Of a DNA stretch of 64,000 nucleotides, positions 1 to 11,159 are shown one piece after another. Numbering within the stretch: position 1 is the stretch's first letter; every line of letters starts with the position of its first letter. Below the pieces are notes generated by a model that worked only from the letters and a program-made list of their open reading frames with translations, did not search any database and was not told the origin of the DNA. Origin of the DNA: Elephas maximus indicus (lineage: Eukaryota > Chordata > Mammalia > Proboscidea > Elephantidae); NCBI RefSeq assembly GCF_024166365.1, contig NC_064831.1, forward strand, positions 27,580,768 through 27,644,767, given 5' to 3'. The position numbers were made by a program, and so were the translations under genes.

Positions 1-73
1 ATCTTTTGCCCATTTTTTAATTGGGTTATTTGTGTTTTTGTAGTTGAGCTTTTGAAGTATCATGTAGATTTTA
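1..73 (-). mobile_element. L1 ORF2-end fragment, cut by window edge
   Basis: The first about 70 bases match the stretch near 21110-21190 of the full-length L1 downstream (shared 'ttttgcccattttttaattg'). The fragment is therefore an L1 piece in minus orientation whose remainder lies outside the window. It abuts the Tigger1 end without visible spacer. Confidence 0.6.
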
Positions 74-374
74 GCACACTCAGCATTTATCAATTAAATT
101 CCCTGTCTTATATGGACATGGTTCATGGCGCCCCAAAACAATTATAATGGTAACATCAAAGATTACTGATCACAGGTCACCATAACAGATAAGATAATAA
201 TGAAAAAGTTTGAAATATTGGAAGAATTACCAAAATGTGACACACAGACAGGAAGTGAGCCGATGCTGTTGGAAAAATGGCACCAACGCAGGATTAGCAC
301 GAACCTTCAATTTGTAAAAATGCAGTATCTGCAAAGTGCAATAAAGTAAAGTGCAATAAAATGAGGTATGCCCG
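74..374 (-). mobile_element. Tigger1-like DNA transposon, 5' end
   Basis: Read on the minus strand this begins with the Tigger1-type terminal repeat ('gaggtatgcccg' at 363-374 on the plus strand) followed by TA, the expected target dinucleotide. It continues with the AT-rich Tigger leader, including 'ggcgccatgaacc' and 'tccatataagaca'. Only the non-coding 5' leader is present; the pogo-type transposase that would follow is replaced by an L1 fragment. It is an old mammalian cut-and-paste element, immobile here. Confidence 0.8.
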
Positions 375-394
375 TAGGTGATAGATAAATATAT

Positions 395-616
395 AGATGT
401 TGTTAGGTGCCATCAAGCAGATTTTTGACTAATAGTGACCCAATATGACAGAGTAGAACTGCTCCATAGGGTTTTTGAGTCAGAATTGAGTCGGTAATGG
501 TTTTTTTTTCTTTTTAAATCTTTCCAGGAGCAGATGACCAGGTCTTTTCTCCTGTGAGCTGTGGGATGGGTTTGAACAGCCAAACTTTTAGTTGACTGTT
601 AGACCACTAGAGCTCT
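395..616 (-). mobile_element. AfroSINE-type SINE, rearranged
   Basis: Minus-strand SINE: the plus strand reads from the tail ('gttaggtgccatcaagc') to the head ('ttagaccactagagctc'). A second tail-like segment in the opposite sense ('gtcagaattgagtcgg' and a T run) interrupts it near 478-512. This suggests either a small nested SINE tail or a rearrangement. Confidence 0.65.
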
Positions 617-684
617 GTAGATAGATGGATGGATAGGTAGGTAGTACAAAGATAGATAAACAGACAGACAGGTAGATAGGTATC
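617..684. repeat. Degenerate tetranucleotide repeat (GATA/GGAT/CAGA)
   Basis: Imperfect runs of gata, ggat, ggta and caga units lie directly beyond the SINE head. It is an ordinary microsatellite with many interruptions. Confidence 0.8.
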
Positions 685-1018
685 TGCAGCCTGGCCCACG
701 GGCCTCCAATACTGTAGCCTCTGATCCTAGTTTTAAAGGTTTGACAGACCTCCTAAAATATCTACAACATAACTGCATTATCGTTTCCACTGCTTCGTAA
801 ACCACTCGGTGCATGTTAACACAACAGGAATTCAGGCAAAGATTAATTGCCAAATAAGCAATTTTCTGCTATGCTTCTTTTTGAATAGATGTTCCTAATA
901 AGGCTGTACAGGAAAGAATGTGTTTAGTAACTGAGCATATCAGATAGTTTAGACGGTTAGAATGAAGAAATTTCAGAACAGCTCTTGACTAAAAAACAAA
1001 TTCAATAGCATCAGTAGT

Positions 1019-1360
1019 AGTTGTTGTTAGCTGCCATTGAGTCAGCCCCTGACTCACCGTGACCGTGTGCATAATAGAGTGAAATGCTGCCCAGTCCTGT
1101 GTCATCCTTGTGAATGGTTGCAGATCAGACCATGGAGTCTATAGGAATTTCAATGGCTGATTTTCAGAAGTAGATCGCCAGCCCTTTCTTGCCAGTCTGT
1201 CTTAGTTTGGAGGCTCTGCTGAAACCTATTCAGCATCATAGCAATATGCAAGCCTCCACTGACAGACAGGTGGTAACTGCACATGAAGTGCGTTGACCAG
1301 AATTGAACCTGGGTCTTCCACAAGGAAGGTGAGAATTCTACCACTGAACCACCAATGCAC
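1019..1360 (-). mobile_element. tRNA-Gly-headed SINE with RTE-like tail (copy A)
   Basis: On the minus strand the element opens at 1360 with a tRNA-Gly-like head. It has an A-box-like 'tggttcagtggtagaatt' and a B-box-like 'ggttcaattct', as in tRNA-Gly(GCC). A body of about 200 bp follows, then a tail ending in repeated 'aacaacaac'. The tail resembles the 3' end of the RTE elements in this window, suggesting RTE-driven mobilisation (inference). Two more copies are at 54325-55172 and 59715-60024. It is not a functional tRNA: no acceptor stem or intact cloverleaf survives. Confidence 0.75.
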
Positions 1361-1735
1361 ATCACTCTCTCTCTATTTTTTTTTTGAACAAAATTAGATT
1401 ATACTCATTTGTAACCTACTTTTTAACCCTTTAATTTAACAACACATCATAGACCTTTTCACGTCTTTAATGGTTGCCCAGTCCTAATCTGTAGGATTGT
1501 TTTCTGATTAATTATTGCTGTTTGCCATCAAAGCTATGATAAACAATTTTGTTTATATTTCTAGTATATCTGGCCAGTTATTTCTTTCATATAAATTCCA
1601 GCAGGGAATGAGAGAAGGCATTTTAAAATTTCTTCTTAAGCCAAGCTCACATTTCATAAACCTTAATCACAAAAGCCAAATTGAGTACGGGGAAAGCCAA
1701 GAAGCTTCTTCCATGATAAGATAAATAGTTCAGGT

Positions 1736-1960
1736 ACCATGGAGTGAGGGAGCCCTGGTGGCGCAGTGGTTAAGCGCTCCAGTTCTAACTGAACTTGTTC
1801 GAACTGGTTCAAACTCACCAGCCACTCTGCAGAAGAAAGATGTGGCAGTCTGCTTCTGTAAGGATTACAGCTGTGGACACCCTACCGGGCAGTTCTACTC
1901 TGTCCTGAAGGGTCACTATAAATCAGAATCAACTTAATGGCAGTGAGTTACCATGGAATG
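1736..1960 (+). mobile_element. AfroSINE with 12-bp TSD
   Basis: The element at 1748-1948 starts 'ggagccctggtggcgcag' (tRNA-like A box), has a B-box-like 'ggttcaaactc', and ends in the typical 'atcagaatcaactt' tail. The flanking repeats 'taccatggagtg' (1736-1747) and 'taccatggaatg' (1949-1960) differ at one base and define the insertion. Confidence 0.9.
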
Positions 1961-2516
1961 TAGACTATTACAGACTCCACGAAAGTGCTCAGCATAAAAT
2001 TTCTGTGGCCCCAGGCTGGGATAACTGAAAAAAAAAAAAACTGAAGCTGCTCCTTTTTGTTTGTTTTTTGGCTAGGGGGAAACTAAAATAGGAGAAACAA
2101 AAACGCCAAAGAGAATGAGATTGTTTCCATGCCTGGGGGAGCGTGCTCCTGGTTTCACTCCACCCACCTTAATGTCAGGGTTTCCTGAGAGATTATTAGA
2201 TAACTCTCAAGCCATACCAACCTGATTTAAATCACAGAACTCGAGTGTGTAGTGTGACTGGAATGTGGAAGCTGATTCCTGGAGGAGAAAAGAAGCAAGC
2301 TCCATAAATCAGGATAGCTGCTGCTGAAAGAAGGGAAAGACTCTACGGAATGGAGTCTGAAGAGCTAAAGAAAGGGACTGCAAACCCAAGTGGCGGAATC
2401 GTCTAAACTCCAGTTATATTAAAAAAAGCTCAGGAAGCTAATAAAAAGGTGTCCTTAACTTCTTAGGCTAGGCAAACAAAGACTAATAACAAGTCCCTAG
2501 TCAGGTTGTTACCAAT
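1961..2516. other. Unassigned intergenic sequence
   Basis: I recognise no gene or repeat family here. There is a 13-base A run near 2028. Purine-rich stretches in 2280-2360 show no coding signal. Confidence 0.6.
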
Positions 2517-3251
2517 TGCCAGTCTGACACAAAGGGTCCTTGCCTTTTCCTGAGTAAGAATACACGCGACAGACAAACTTTGTCTTCAGCAAGCTTTATT
2601 TTGCTTGAGTCAAGCAAAAGGAGTCAGTGGAGATCTAAGCCTCTCCAAAAGACTGACTGGAAAAGGGAAGCAAGGCTAGGGCTAATATGGGTTCCGTGGA
2701 GGCAATAGAGTACTGAATATATGATGGGCTTCTTTCAAGGGGAGGGTACTTCGCAGAATGGCAGTGTATGTTAATTAGGTTGCACGCCCATCTGGAATCT
2801 AAGGTGGAACCCACTGATATTCAAGATGGAGTCCTCTCGGCAGCCCTTGGCATCACTCATTATGGGATATAGCGCAAGCACACTTGATCTTCCGCACTAC
2901 ATCACCATCTTTGGAGGGCTAAAAATGGAGGGCTAAGAAAGGTCAAGTAGCAGTCACACTCTGCTCCTCTGCACATATGGAGCCTGCAAATGAGGAGGGG
3001 ACTAGAGAGACACTAAGAAGGAGATAGTAATTCACGGGCTGCCCCAATCCTATCTTTTGTTGACAGGGTAGGTTCCTGTTTACTCAACTTCTGGATGGTA
3101 ATCTTTTTAAAAAGCTCTTTTGTTCTAGCAGCACAGTTAACCCTATCTGTCTCACGATACGGTGTGGTTCCTGTTTACCCAGCTTCTAGATGATAATCTT
3201 TTAAAAAGCTCTTTTGTTCAGCCACGGGCACAGTTAACCCTATCTGTCTCA
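2517..3251 (-). mobile_element. Solo LTR of an old endogenous retrovirus-like element
   Basis: Read on the minus strand the segment runs from TG near 3251 to CA near 2517. It has an AATAAA signal (tttatt at 2597-2602) about 80 bp before its 3' end, the layout of an LTR with a short R/U5. No internal retroviral sequence adjoins it, so it would be a solo LTR. It contains a diverged tandem duplication at 3067-3253. I found no convincing target duplication, so the exact ends are uncertain. The family is not identified. Confidence 0.5.
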
Positions 3252-3253
3252 AG
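3067..3253. repeat. Two-copy diverged tandem duplication, about 95 bp
   Basis: Unit 1 (3067-3155) and unit 2 (3160-3253) share 'ggttcctgtttac', then 'aaaaagctcttttgttc', then 'cacagttaaccctatctgtc' in the same order with scattered substitutions. It lies in what would be the U3 end of the LTR. Confidence 0.85.
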
Positions 3254-4435
3254 GTGATATTAATAATCATAATAGCTTGATAGCTATTTATGCTGCTTAG
3301 CATATTTGAAACTGATTCTGTCATGCTTTATTTAAGTGTAATTTCTCCTTAAGCTTATCAAATTTTTACAGAAATTCTTTTTAAGTTCCAATATGACTGT
3401 CTTGTAGCAATAAATTATGGAATCTAGATGTCTCAATGGCCATTTGTTACCATATTGATTCTCAATTAGTTGTAAATATATTCCTAATTGGATCTAGGCC
3501 TGTTTTTCCTTTTAAGCCAGGAGGAAGGAACAATTGGAATGGATATCTGAACAGATATATGATTGGGGTTGCATTAAGCAGAAATAGAAAAAAGAAAAAA
3601 AGAGAGAGACCAGTTTCTATGAAGCTGGAATACAATTTGTAAATAGCCTACTTTTTAGAAAACTTGATTTTTTTAAAAAAGAGCCAATCTATCAAGTTTG
3701 TTCTGATGAAAAGATAATTCTTTTACTTCCTATTCTGGCCTAAACTAGGTTTATTTATTAACATATGGACCAGAAGAACAGTGTGAATGAGCAAGAAAAG
3801 GTCACCAAATACTGAAGTTCATGAAGCTAGTAAATAGGATACATTTTCCTTAAAATTTTGTGTGCAATATGTTAGGAAGACAGGTGTCTCATTCAAGAAA
3901 AGCAACTAGTTATTCAAAGTGAATGTAGGCTAAATCCTGCTAAATTGGACATAAATATCATTTGTTATGATTTTCATGTCTATGGATTTGGTTTTATTTT
4001 TTATTTGGTTTGGTTTGGAGTTTTTAATGGAAGATTCAAAGCAATTAGGGAGAATTGTAAGCAATGTACACACCATTTTGCTGAGATTTTTATCTTTCCA
4101 TGATCATCTGAACGGGTATTGAGACGGGTAAGGAATCAGATCTCAAGAGGTATTGACATGCAAATGATTCACAGTTCAAATTTCATAGGAGAACAAAGGA
4201 AGTGACATTTTTATGAGGAATTCAGAATTTAGTCAATGCAAATTTTCATTTGATTATCTAAACCGTGGACAGAAGACCCATGGCTAAAGAGGAAATATGC
4301 ACTCTTTTAGAAATTTTAATTTTATTTAATAAGTGTTTACCCTTGTAGCCTATAGAGACATAATCATACACTCAAAACAAATAGAATTTTTATTTTTCAT
4401 CAAGAATACAAATAAAAGCAAAACTCTCTCTAGTT
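3252..4435. other. AT-rich sequence without recognisable features
   Basis: No repeat family or coding signal identified. Short ORFs here have no protein-like composition. Confidence 0.6.
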
Positions 4436-5359
4436 CTAAATTTCTTTTTTTTTAAAATTGTGCTTTAGATGAAGATGTACAGAAAAAGCTAGCTTCTCAT
4501 TAAACAATTAGTACACATGTTGTTTTGTGACCTTGGTTGTCAACTCCACAACACGTCAACACTCCATTTCTCAACCTTGAGTTCCCTATTACCAGCTATC
4601 CTACCCTCTCTTGCCTTCTCGTCTTTGCCCCTGGGTTTGCGTGTCTCTTTAGTCTCATTTTATTTTATGGGCCTGTCTAATCTTTGGCTGAAGGGTGAAC
4701 CTCAGGAGTGACTTCAGTACTAAGTTAAAAGGAGGTCTGAAGCCACACTCTTGGGGTTTCTCCAGTCTCTGTCAGACCAGTAAGTCTGGTCTTTTTGTGA
4801 GTTAGAATTTTGTTCTACATTTTTCTCCAGCTTTTTCTGGGACCCTCTATTGCAATCCCTGTCAGAGCAGTTGGTGGTAGTAGCCAGGTACCATCTAGTT
4901 GGGCTGGACTAAGTCTGGCGGAATCTGTGATAGATGTTGCCCGTTAGTCCTTTGGACTAGCCTTTCCCTTGTGTCTTTGGTTTTCTTCATGCTCCCTTGC
5001 TCCAGACAGGGTGAGACCAGTGGAATATCTCAGATGACCACTCAATAGCTTTTAAGACCACAGATGCTGTGTACCAAAGTAGAATGTAGAACACTTGTTT
5101 TATAAACTATGTTATGCCAATTGAGCTAGATGGTCCCTGAGAATATGGTCCCCACAGCCCTCAGCTCAGTAATTCAGTTCCTTAGGGAGTTGGGATGTGT
5201 CTATGGAGCTTCTGTAACCTTGCCTTCTAGAAGTTGTGCTGGTTTCCCCAGTATTGTATACTGTCTTACCCTGCACCAAAGTTATCACTTATCAATTGCC
5301 CATTTAGTGTTTTTCCATCCCCACCCCTCCCCTCCCTCATAACCATCAAAGATTGTTGC

Positions 5360-8300
5360 TTTTTTGTACGTAAACTTTTCATCAGTTTTTATGGTAGTGG
5401 TCTCAAACAATATTTGTCCTTTTGTGATTGGCTTATTTCACTCAGCATAATGCCCTCCAGATTCATCCGTATTTTGAGATGCTTCGCAGATTCATCATTG
5501 CTTTTTTATCATTGCATAGTATTCCATTGTGTGTATATACCACAGTTTATCCATTCATCTGTTGATGGGCATCTAGGTTGTTTCTTTTTGCTATTGTGAG
5601 CAATGCTGTGAGAAACATGGGTGTGCATATCTATTGGTGTGTTGGCTCTTATTTGTTTAGGATATATTTCTAGGAGTAGGATTGCTGGATCATATGGTAT
5701 TTCTGTTTCTAGCTTTTTAAGGAAGTGCCATATTGTTTTCCAAAATGGCTGTACCGTTTTGAATTCCACCAGCAGTGCATAAGAGTTTTAATTTCCCCAC
5801 AGCCTCTCCAACATTTGTTATTTTTTTTTTATTTGCATCAGTAAAGCCGGGGTGAGATGGTATCATGGATTGGATTGTGTCCCCCCAAAAAGTGTGTATC
5901 AATTTGGCTACCACATGATTTCCAATATTGTGTGATTGTACACCATTTTGTTGTCTGATGTGATTTTCCTATGTGTTGCAAATCCAATCTCTATGATGTT
6001 GATGAGGTGGGATTAAGGGCAGCTATGTTAATGAGACAGGACTCAATCTAGAAGACTGGATTATGTCTTGAGCCAATCTCTTTTGAAATATAAAAGAGAA
6101 AAGGGAGCAGAGAGACATGGGGACCTCATACCACCAAGAAAGTAGTGCCAGGAGCAGAGTGGCCTTTTGGACCTGGTGTTCTGTGCAGAGAGGGTCCTAG
6201 ACCAGGAAAAGATTGATAACAAGGACCTTCCTCTAGTGTCGACAAAGAGACAAGGACTTCCCCTGAAGCTGATGTCCTGAATTGGACTTCTAGCCTGCTA
6301 GACTGTGTGAGAGAATAAACTTTTTTTTGTTAAAACCATCCACTTGCAGTATTTTGTTATAGCAGCACTAGATAACTAGATAACTAAGGCTAATAATATC
6401 TCATTGTGGTTTTGATTTGCATTTCTCTAATGGTTGGTAATCAAGAGCGTTTTCTCTTGTGTCTGTTAGCTGCCTGAATGTCTTCTTTGGTGTAGTGTCT
6501 GTTCATATCCTTTGCTCTTTTTTAATTGGATTATTTGTCTTTTTGGTGCAGAAGTGTTGGATTTTCCTATAGATTTTAGAAAATAGATCTTTGTCAGATT
6601 TGTTACAGCCAGAAATTTTTTCCCAGTTTGTAGGTTCTCTTTTTACTGTTTTGTTGAAGTCTTATGATGAGCATCAGTGTTTAATTTTTCAAAGACCCCA
6701 GTTATCTAGCTCATCTTCTGGAATTTGTGTGTTTTTAGTTATGGTTTGTATTCTGTTAATGCTCAGTATTAGGGCCTCCACCATTGATCCTATTTTTTCT
6801 TCTATGATCTGTTATGATTTTTGGTTTTCTATTTAGGTGTTTGATTCATTTTAAATTAGTTTTTGTGTATGGCGTGAGGTATGGGTCTTGTTTTATTATG
6901 TTGCAGATGGACATCCAGTTTTGCCGGCACCACTTGTTAAAAAGACTATCTTTTTCCCATTTGAGGACTTTGGGCCCTTGTCAAAGATCAGGTGACCATA
7001 GATGGATAAATTTACATCTGAGTTCTCAATTCTGTTCCATTGGTCAACCTATCTGTTGTTGTGCTAGTACTAGGCTGTTTTGACTACCATAGATGTATAG
7101 TAGGTTCTGAGGTTAGGTAGTTCGAGTCCTCCTACTTTATTCTTCTTCTTCAATAGTACTTTACTTATCCAGGGCCTCTTCCCTTTCCATATAAAGTTAA
7201 TGATTAGCTTTTCCATCTCTTTAAAGAATGTTGTTGATATTTGCATTGGGATTGCCCTCTATCCCTTTGGGTAGAGTTGTCATTTTCACAATGTAGAGTC
7301 TACCTATTCAACAGCATGGTATGTTTTTCCATTTATGTAGATCTGTTTTGATTTCTTGCAGTGATGTTTTGTAGTTTTCTTTGTATAGGTCTTTTACATC
7401 CCTGGTTAAACTTATTCCCATTTTATTTTTTTAGGGGCTATTACAAACAAATTGTATTGTTTTTCTGATTTACTTTTCATTTTTCTCTTTATTGGTATGT
7501 AGGAATGCCACTGACCTTTTTATATTTATCTTATATCCTGCTGCTCTGCTGAATCTCTCTATTAGTTCCAGTAGTTTTCTTGTGGAGCCTTTTGGATTTT
7601 CTGTGTATAGTATCATATCACCTGCAAGTGGGCACAGTTTTACTTCTTCATTACCAGTTTGGATGCCCTTTATTTCTTTTCCTTGCCTTATTGCTCTAGC
7701 TAGGACTTCCAGCACAATGTTAAATAGGAATGGAGATAAAAGGCATCCTTGTCCTGTTCCAGTTCTCAAGGAGAATGGTTTCAGCCTGTCTCCATTAAGA
7801 ATGTTGTTGGCTGTTTGTTTCGTATAGATGCCGTCTATTATGTTGAGTTTTCCTTCTATATCTATTTTATTGAGTTTTTTTTTTTTTTTTTAATCAGGAA
7901 TAGATGTTGGACTTTGTTGAATTCCTCTTCTGAGATGATCTTGTGATTCTTTTATTCTATTTATGTGGTGGATTGCATTGATTGGTTTTCTAATGCCGAA
8001 CCATCCTTGCATACCTGGTATGATTCACACTTGGTGGTGGTATATTACTTTTTGATATGATGCTAAATTCTATTAGCCAGAATTTTGTTGAGAATTTTTT
8101 AAATCTATATTCATGAGAGATATTCATCTGTATTTTCTTTTTTTTGTGGTGTTTTTTGCCTGGTTTAATATCAGGGTTATGCTGGCTTCATAGAATGAAT
8201 TCGGAAATATCCCTCCCTTTTCTACGTTCTGAAATAGTTTGAGTAGTACTCATGTAAGCTCTTCTATGAGTGTTTGGTAGAATTCTCCAGGGAAGCCATC

Positions 8301-9675
8301 TGGGCCCCAGCTTTTTTTGTCTTTGGGAGTTTTTTTCTTTCTTTCTTTCTTTTTTAACCTTTTCAATCTCTTCTCTTGTTATGGGTCTTTTCAGATTTTC
8401 AATTTCAGTTTGTGTTGGTTTGGGTAAGTACTGTGTTTCTAGAAATTTGTCCATTTCCTCTAGGTTTTCAAATTTGTTGGAGTATAGTTTTTCATAGTAC
8501 TCTGTTATGATTCTTTTTATTTCAGTTGGGTCTGTTGTAATGTCCCACATCTCATTTCTTATTTGGGTTATTTGTGTCCTCCCCCCCCCCTTTTTTTTTT
8601 GTCGATTCGGCCACTGGTTTGTTGATTTCATTGATATTTTCAAATAGCCAACTTCTTGTTTTGTTGATTCTTTCTATTGTTTTTGATTCTCTATTTCATT
8701 TATTTCTGCTCTGATCTTTATTATTTCCTTTCTTCTGGTCACTGTGGGCTTCTTTTGTTTTTCTATTTGTTTGAGTTGTGTAGCTAATGCTTTGATTTTG
8801 TCCCTTTTGTCTTTTTTGATGTGTGCATCGATTGCTATAAACTTACCTCTGAGCACTCCTTTTGCTGTGTCCCAAAAGTTTTGATATGATGTGTTTTCAT
8901 TCTCATTTCATTCTAGGAATTTTTTGGTTCTATGTTTGATTTCTTCTGTTACCCAGTCCTTTTAAGCAGGGTGTTATTCAATTTCCATGTAGTTGATTTT
9001 TTTTGCTTGCCCTTCCTGTTGTTAATTTCTACTTTGATGGCACTGTGATCAGAGAAGATACTTTGTATTATCTCAGTGTTCTGGATTTTGTTGGGGGCTG
9101 TTCTGTGGCCTAGGATGTAGCCTATTCTGGAGAACGTTTAATGTGTATTGGAAGAAAATGTGTACTTTGTACCTGTTGGGTGGAGTGTTCTATATATGTC
9201 TATGATGTCAAGTTGGCTGATTGCGACCTTTAGATCTTCTGTATCTTTGTTGATGGAACTGTCAATTTCTCTTTTCAGTGCTGTTGGAGTTTATGTATTT
9301 TGGGGTCCTGTCAGTGGGTGCGTAGATATTTATTATGGTTATGTCTTCATGATGGATCATCCCTTTAATCATTATATAACACCTTTCTTTTTCTTTTATG
9401 GTGGATTCTGTTTCAAAGTCTATTTTATCTGAGATTAGTATTGGTACTTCTGATCTTTTTGGTAGCTGGTTGCTCGATATAAATTTTTTTCCAACCTTTG
9501 ATTTTTTAATAAATTTATGTCTTTGTTTCTAAGGTGTGTCTCTTGCAGACAGCATGTTCATGGGTCCTTTTTTTTTTTTTTTTAATCCATTCTGTCACTC
9601 TCTGTTTCTTTATGGGTGCATTTAGGCAATTTACATTCAATGTGAATGTAAATGCTGTGAGTTTATTGCTGTCAT
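5360..9675 (-). pseudogene. L1 copy 1 ORF2 remnant (endonuclease-reverse transcriptase)
   Basis: ORF2 encodes the L1 endonuclease, reverse transcriptase and a C-terminal Cys-rich region that carry out target-primed reverse transcription. The start is set near 9675 by comparison with L1 copy 2, where 'atgacagccctaaac' opens the ORF. Recognisable pieces include 'LRGKFIAIDAHIKK' (about 8856), '[22 protein letters not shown]' (about 8540) and '[24 protein letters not shown]' (about 7745). The RT catalytic F-A-D-D box reads L-A-G-D, so a metal-binding Asp is lost. The C-terminal 'EIPYDPAILLLEIYPKQ' lies at about 5700. Frameshifts, stops and the inserted LTR make it non-functional. Confidence 0.88.
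5861..6391 (+). mobile_element. MaLR/MLT-like solo LTR inserted in L1 ORF2
   Basis: This segment of about 530 bp interrupts L1 sequence: 'ggtgagatggtat' before it and 'tatctcattg' after it are contiguous in L1 copy 2. It opens 'tcatggattggattgtgtcc' and ends with an A-rich 'gagaataaact', then 'gttatagcagcactag', matching copies at 39473 and 54512. The plan resembles MLT1-type MaLR LTRs, with a polyadenylation signal near the end. No internal gag/pol sequence is present. Confidence 0.8.
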
Positions 9676-10160
9676 TTTGTAGTGCTTTTGTGTGTGTGTG
9701 ATGCTGATGTTTTCTTTGTTCCTCTTACTCTCCGGTGCCAAATTCCTTTTGCTTGTGTATTTTTTTTTTTCCATTTCTTTTTGTAGATTTTGTGTTTACT
9801 GAGACTTTATGGTTTTCTTTTGATGATTAGGTTTGTTAACTTTCTTTTTACCTTGAAATTTACCTTTATCTTCCTAAGTTTGAACCAATCTTTTATTACT
9901 TGGTATCACCTTGATTTTTCTGTCCATGTGAAAGTTCTGCACTTACACTGTTTATTCCCCCTTTTATTGTTTTGAGGTTGTTGTTATTTACAGATTAACA
10001 TCTATGGTTCCCTTTGTAAATCTTTTAGCTTTGTTTTATACTTGAGAGTTCATCATCTAGGTTGGTATCTGGCTGATGTAGCCTTGCATCCTAGATTGTG
10101 GCTGTTGTTTGATGTTGTTTGTTCTCCAACTGAAGGGTTCCATTTAATAACTTTTGTAAG
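9676..10160 (-). other. L1 copy 1 inter-ORF spacer, about 0.5 kb
   Basis: This lies between the ORF2 start (about 9675) and the ORF1 end (about 10160). It is AT-rich with no long open frame and aligns in order with the 24320-24818 spacer of L1 copy 2. Human L1 has only a few tens of bases here. Confidence 0.6.
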
Positions 10161-11060
10161 TTTGGTTTGGTTTTTACAAATTCCCTTAATTTCTGCTTAT
10201 ATGTAAATGTCCTAATTTCATCATCATACGTGAGTGAGAGTTTTGTAGGATATGTTGTTCTTTGTTGGCAGTTTTTTCTTTCAAGATTTTGTGTATATCA
10301 TCCCATTGCCTTCTCGCCTGCATGGTTTCTGCTGAGTAATCAGAGTTTAGACTTATTGCTTCCCCTCTGAATGTGACTTTTTGTTTTTCTCAAGCTGCTC
10401 TCAGGATTTTTTCTTTGTCTTTGTCTTTAGCAAGAGTGATTATGATATGCCTTGGTGATTTTCTTTTGAAGTCTATCTTATATGGTATTTGTTGAGCTTC
10501 TTGGATGATCAGCTTTTCAATCATCATATTAGGGAATTTTTCTGTCAGCAAATCTTTCACGATCCTCTCTGTGTTTTCCATTTTCTCTCCCTGTTATGGA
10601 ACTCCGATCGCTCGAAAAATTTTTGCTTTTGATTCTATCCCACATCTTTCTCAATGTTTCTTCATTTTTCTTCCTTTATTTCTCTGATTTTCCTAAACAA
10701 AGTGGTATCAAAAGATTTATCTTCAACTTTGCTGATCATGACTTCCTTTGTTTCAAATCTGCTCCTCAAACCTTGTCCATTTCTGAAATATTATGGTTAA
10801 CTTTTGGATTTCTAATTACTGTTTTTGTATGATGTCTAGTTGTGACTTTATTTTGGCATTTTGTTCTTATATTATTTTCCTAAATTCTTTCATTCTTTTT
10901 GTCTGTATTTTCCATGATTTTGTCTATTTTTTCCTCATTTTTGTCTGACTTTTCCTTCATCTCTTGTATAGTCCCGAATATTAGAGATTTGAATTCTCTA
11001 TCAGGTAGTTCCAGTACCTCTTATTCTACTGTAAGGCTATCTAGTGTTTTATTTTGGATG
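10160..11060 (-). pseudogene. L1 copy 1 ORF1 remnant
   Basis: ORF1 encodes the L1 RNA-binding chaperone protein (coiled coil, RRM, C-terminal domain). The best surviving stretch is at 10390-10581 (63 codons) and includes 'NMMIEKLIIQEAQQIPYK', 'SPRHIIITLAKDKDKEKILRAA' and the charged sequence of the RRM/CTD junction. Upstream and downstream parts are recognisable only by alignment to L1 copy 2. The N-terminus is not resolvable. Broken by frameshifts. Confidence 0.75.
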
Positions 11061-11159
11061 CCTACTTGAACCTTCCTGTCCTTTTTTTTAAAATTTGTTT
11101 TGATATTGTGTGCTATCTTCAGGACATTAAGTAATTATTTTCTTCATTTATTGATTTGA

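Noticed and set aside
1293-1360. tRNA-Gly-like sequence
   Set aside because: It is the head of a SINE: the body and tail follow directly and the cloverleaf is degraded, so it is not a tRNA gene.
5234-5599. 121-codon plus-strand open frame
   Set aside because: Antisense shadow of the L1 ORF2 C-terminus and 3' UTR; the protein signal is on the minus strand.
8335-8356. (ttct)n run in L1 copy 1, considered as a separate microsatellite feature
   Set aside because: It is a short expansion within ORF2 and adds nothing beyond showing decay.
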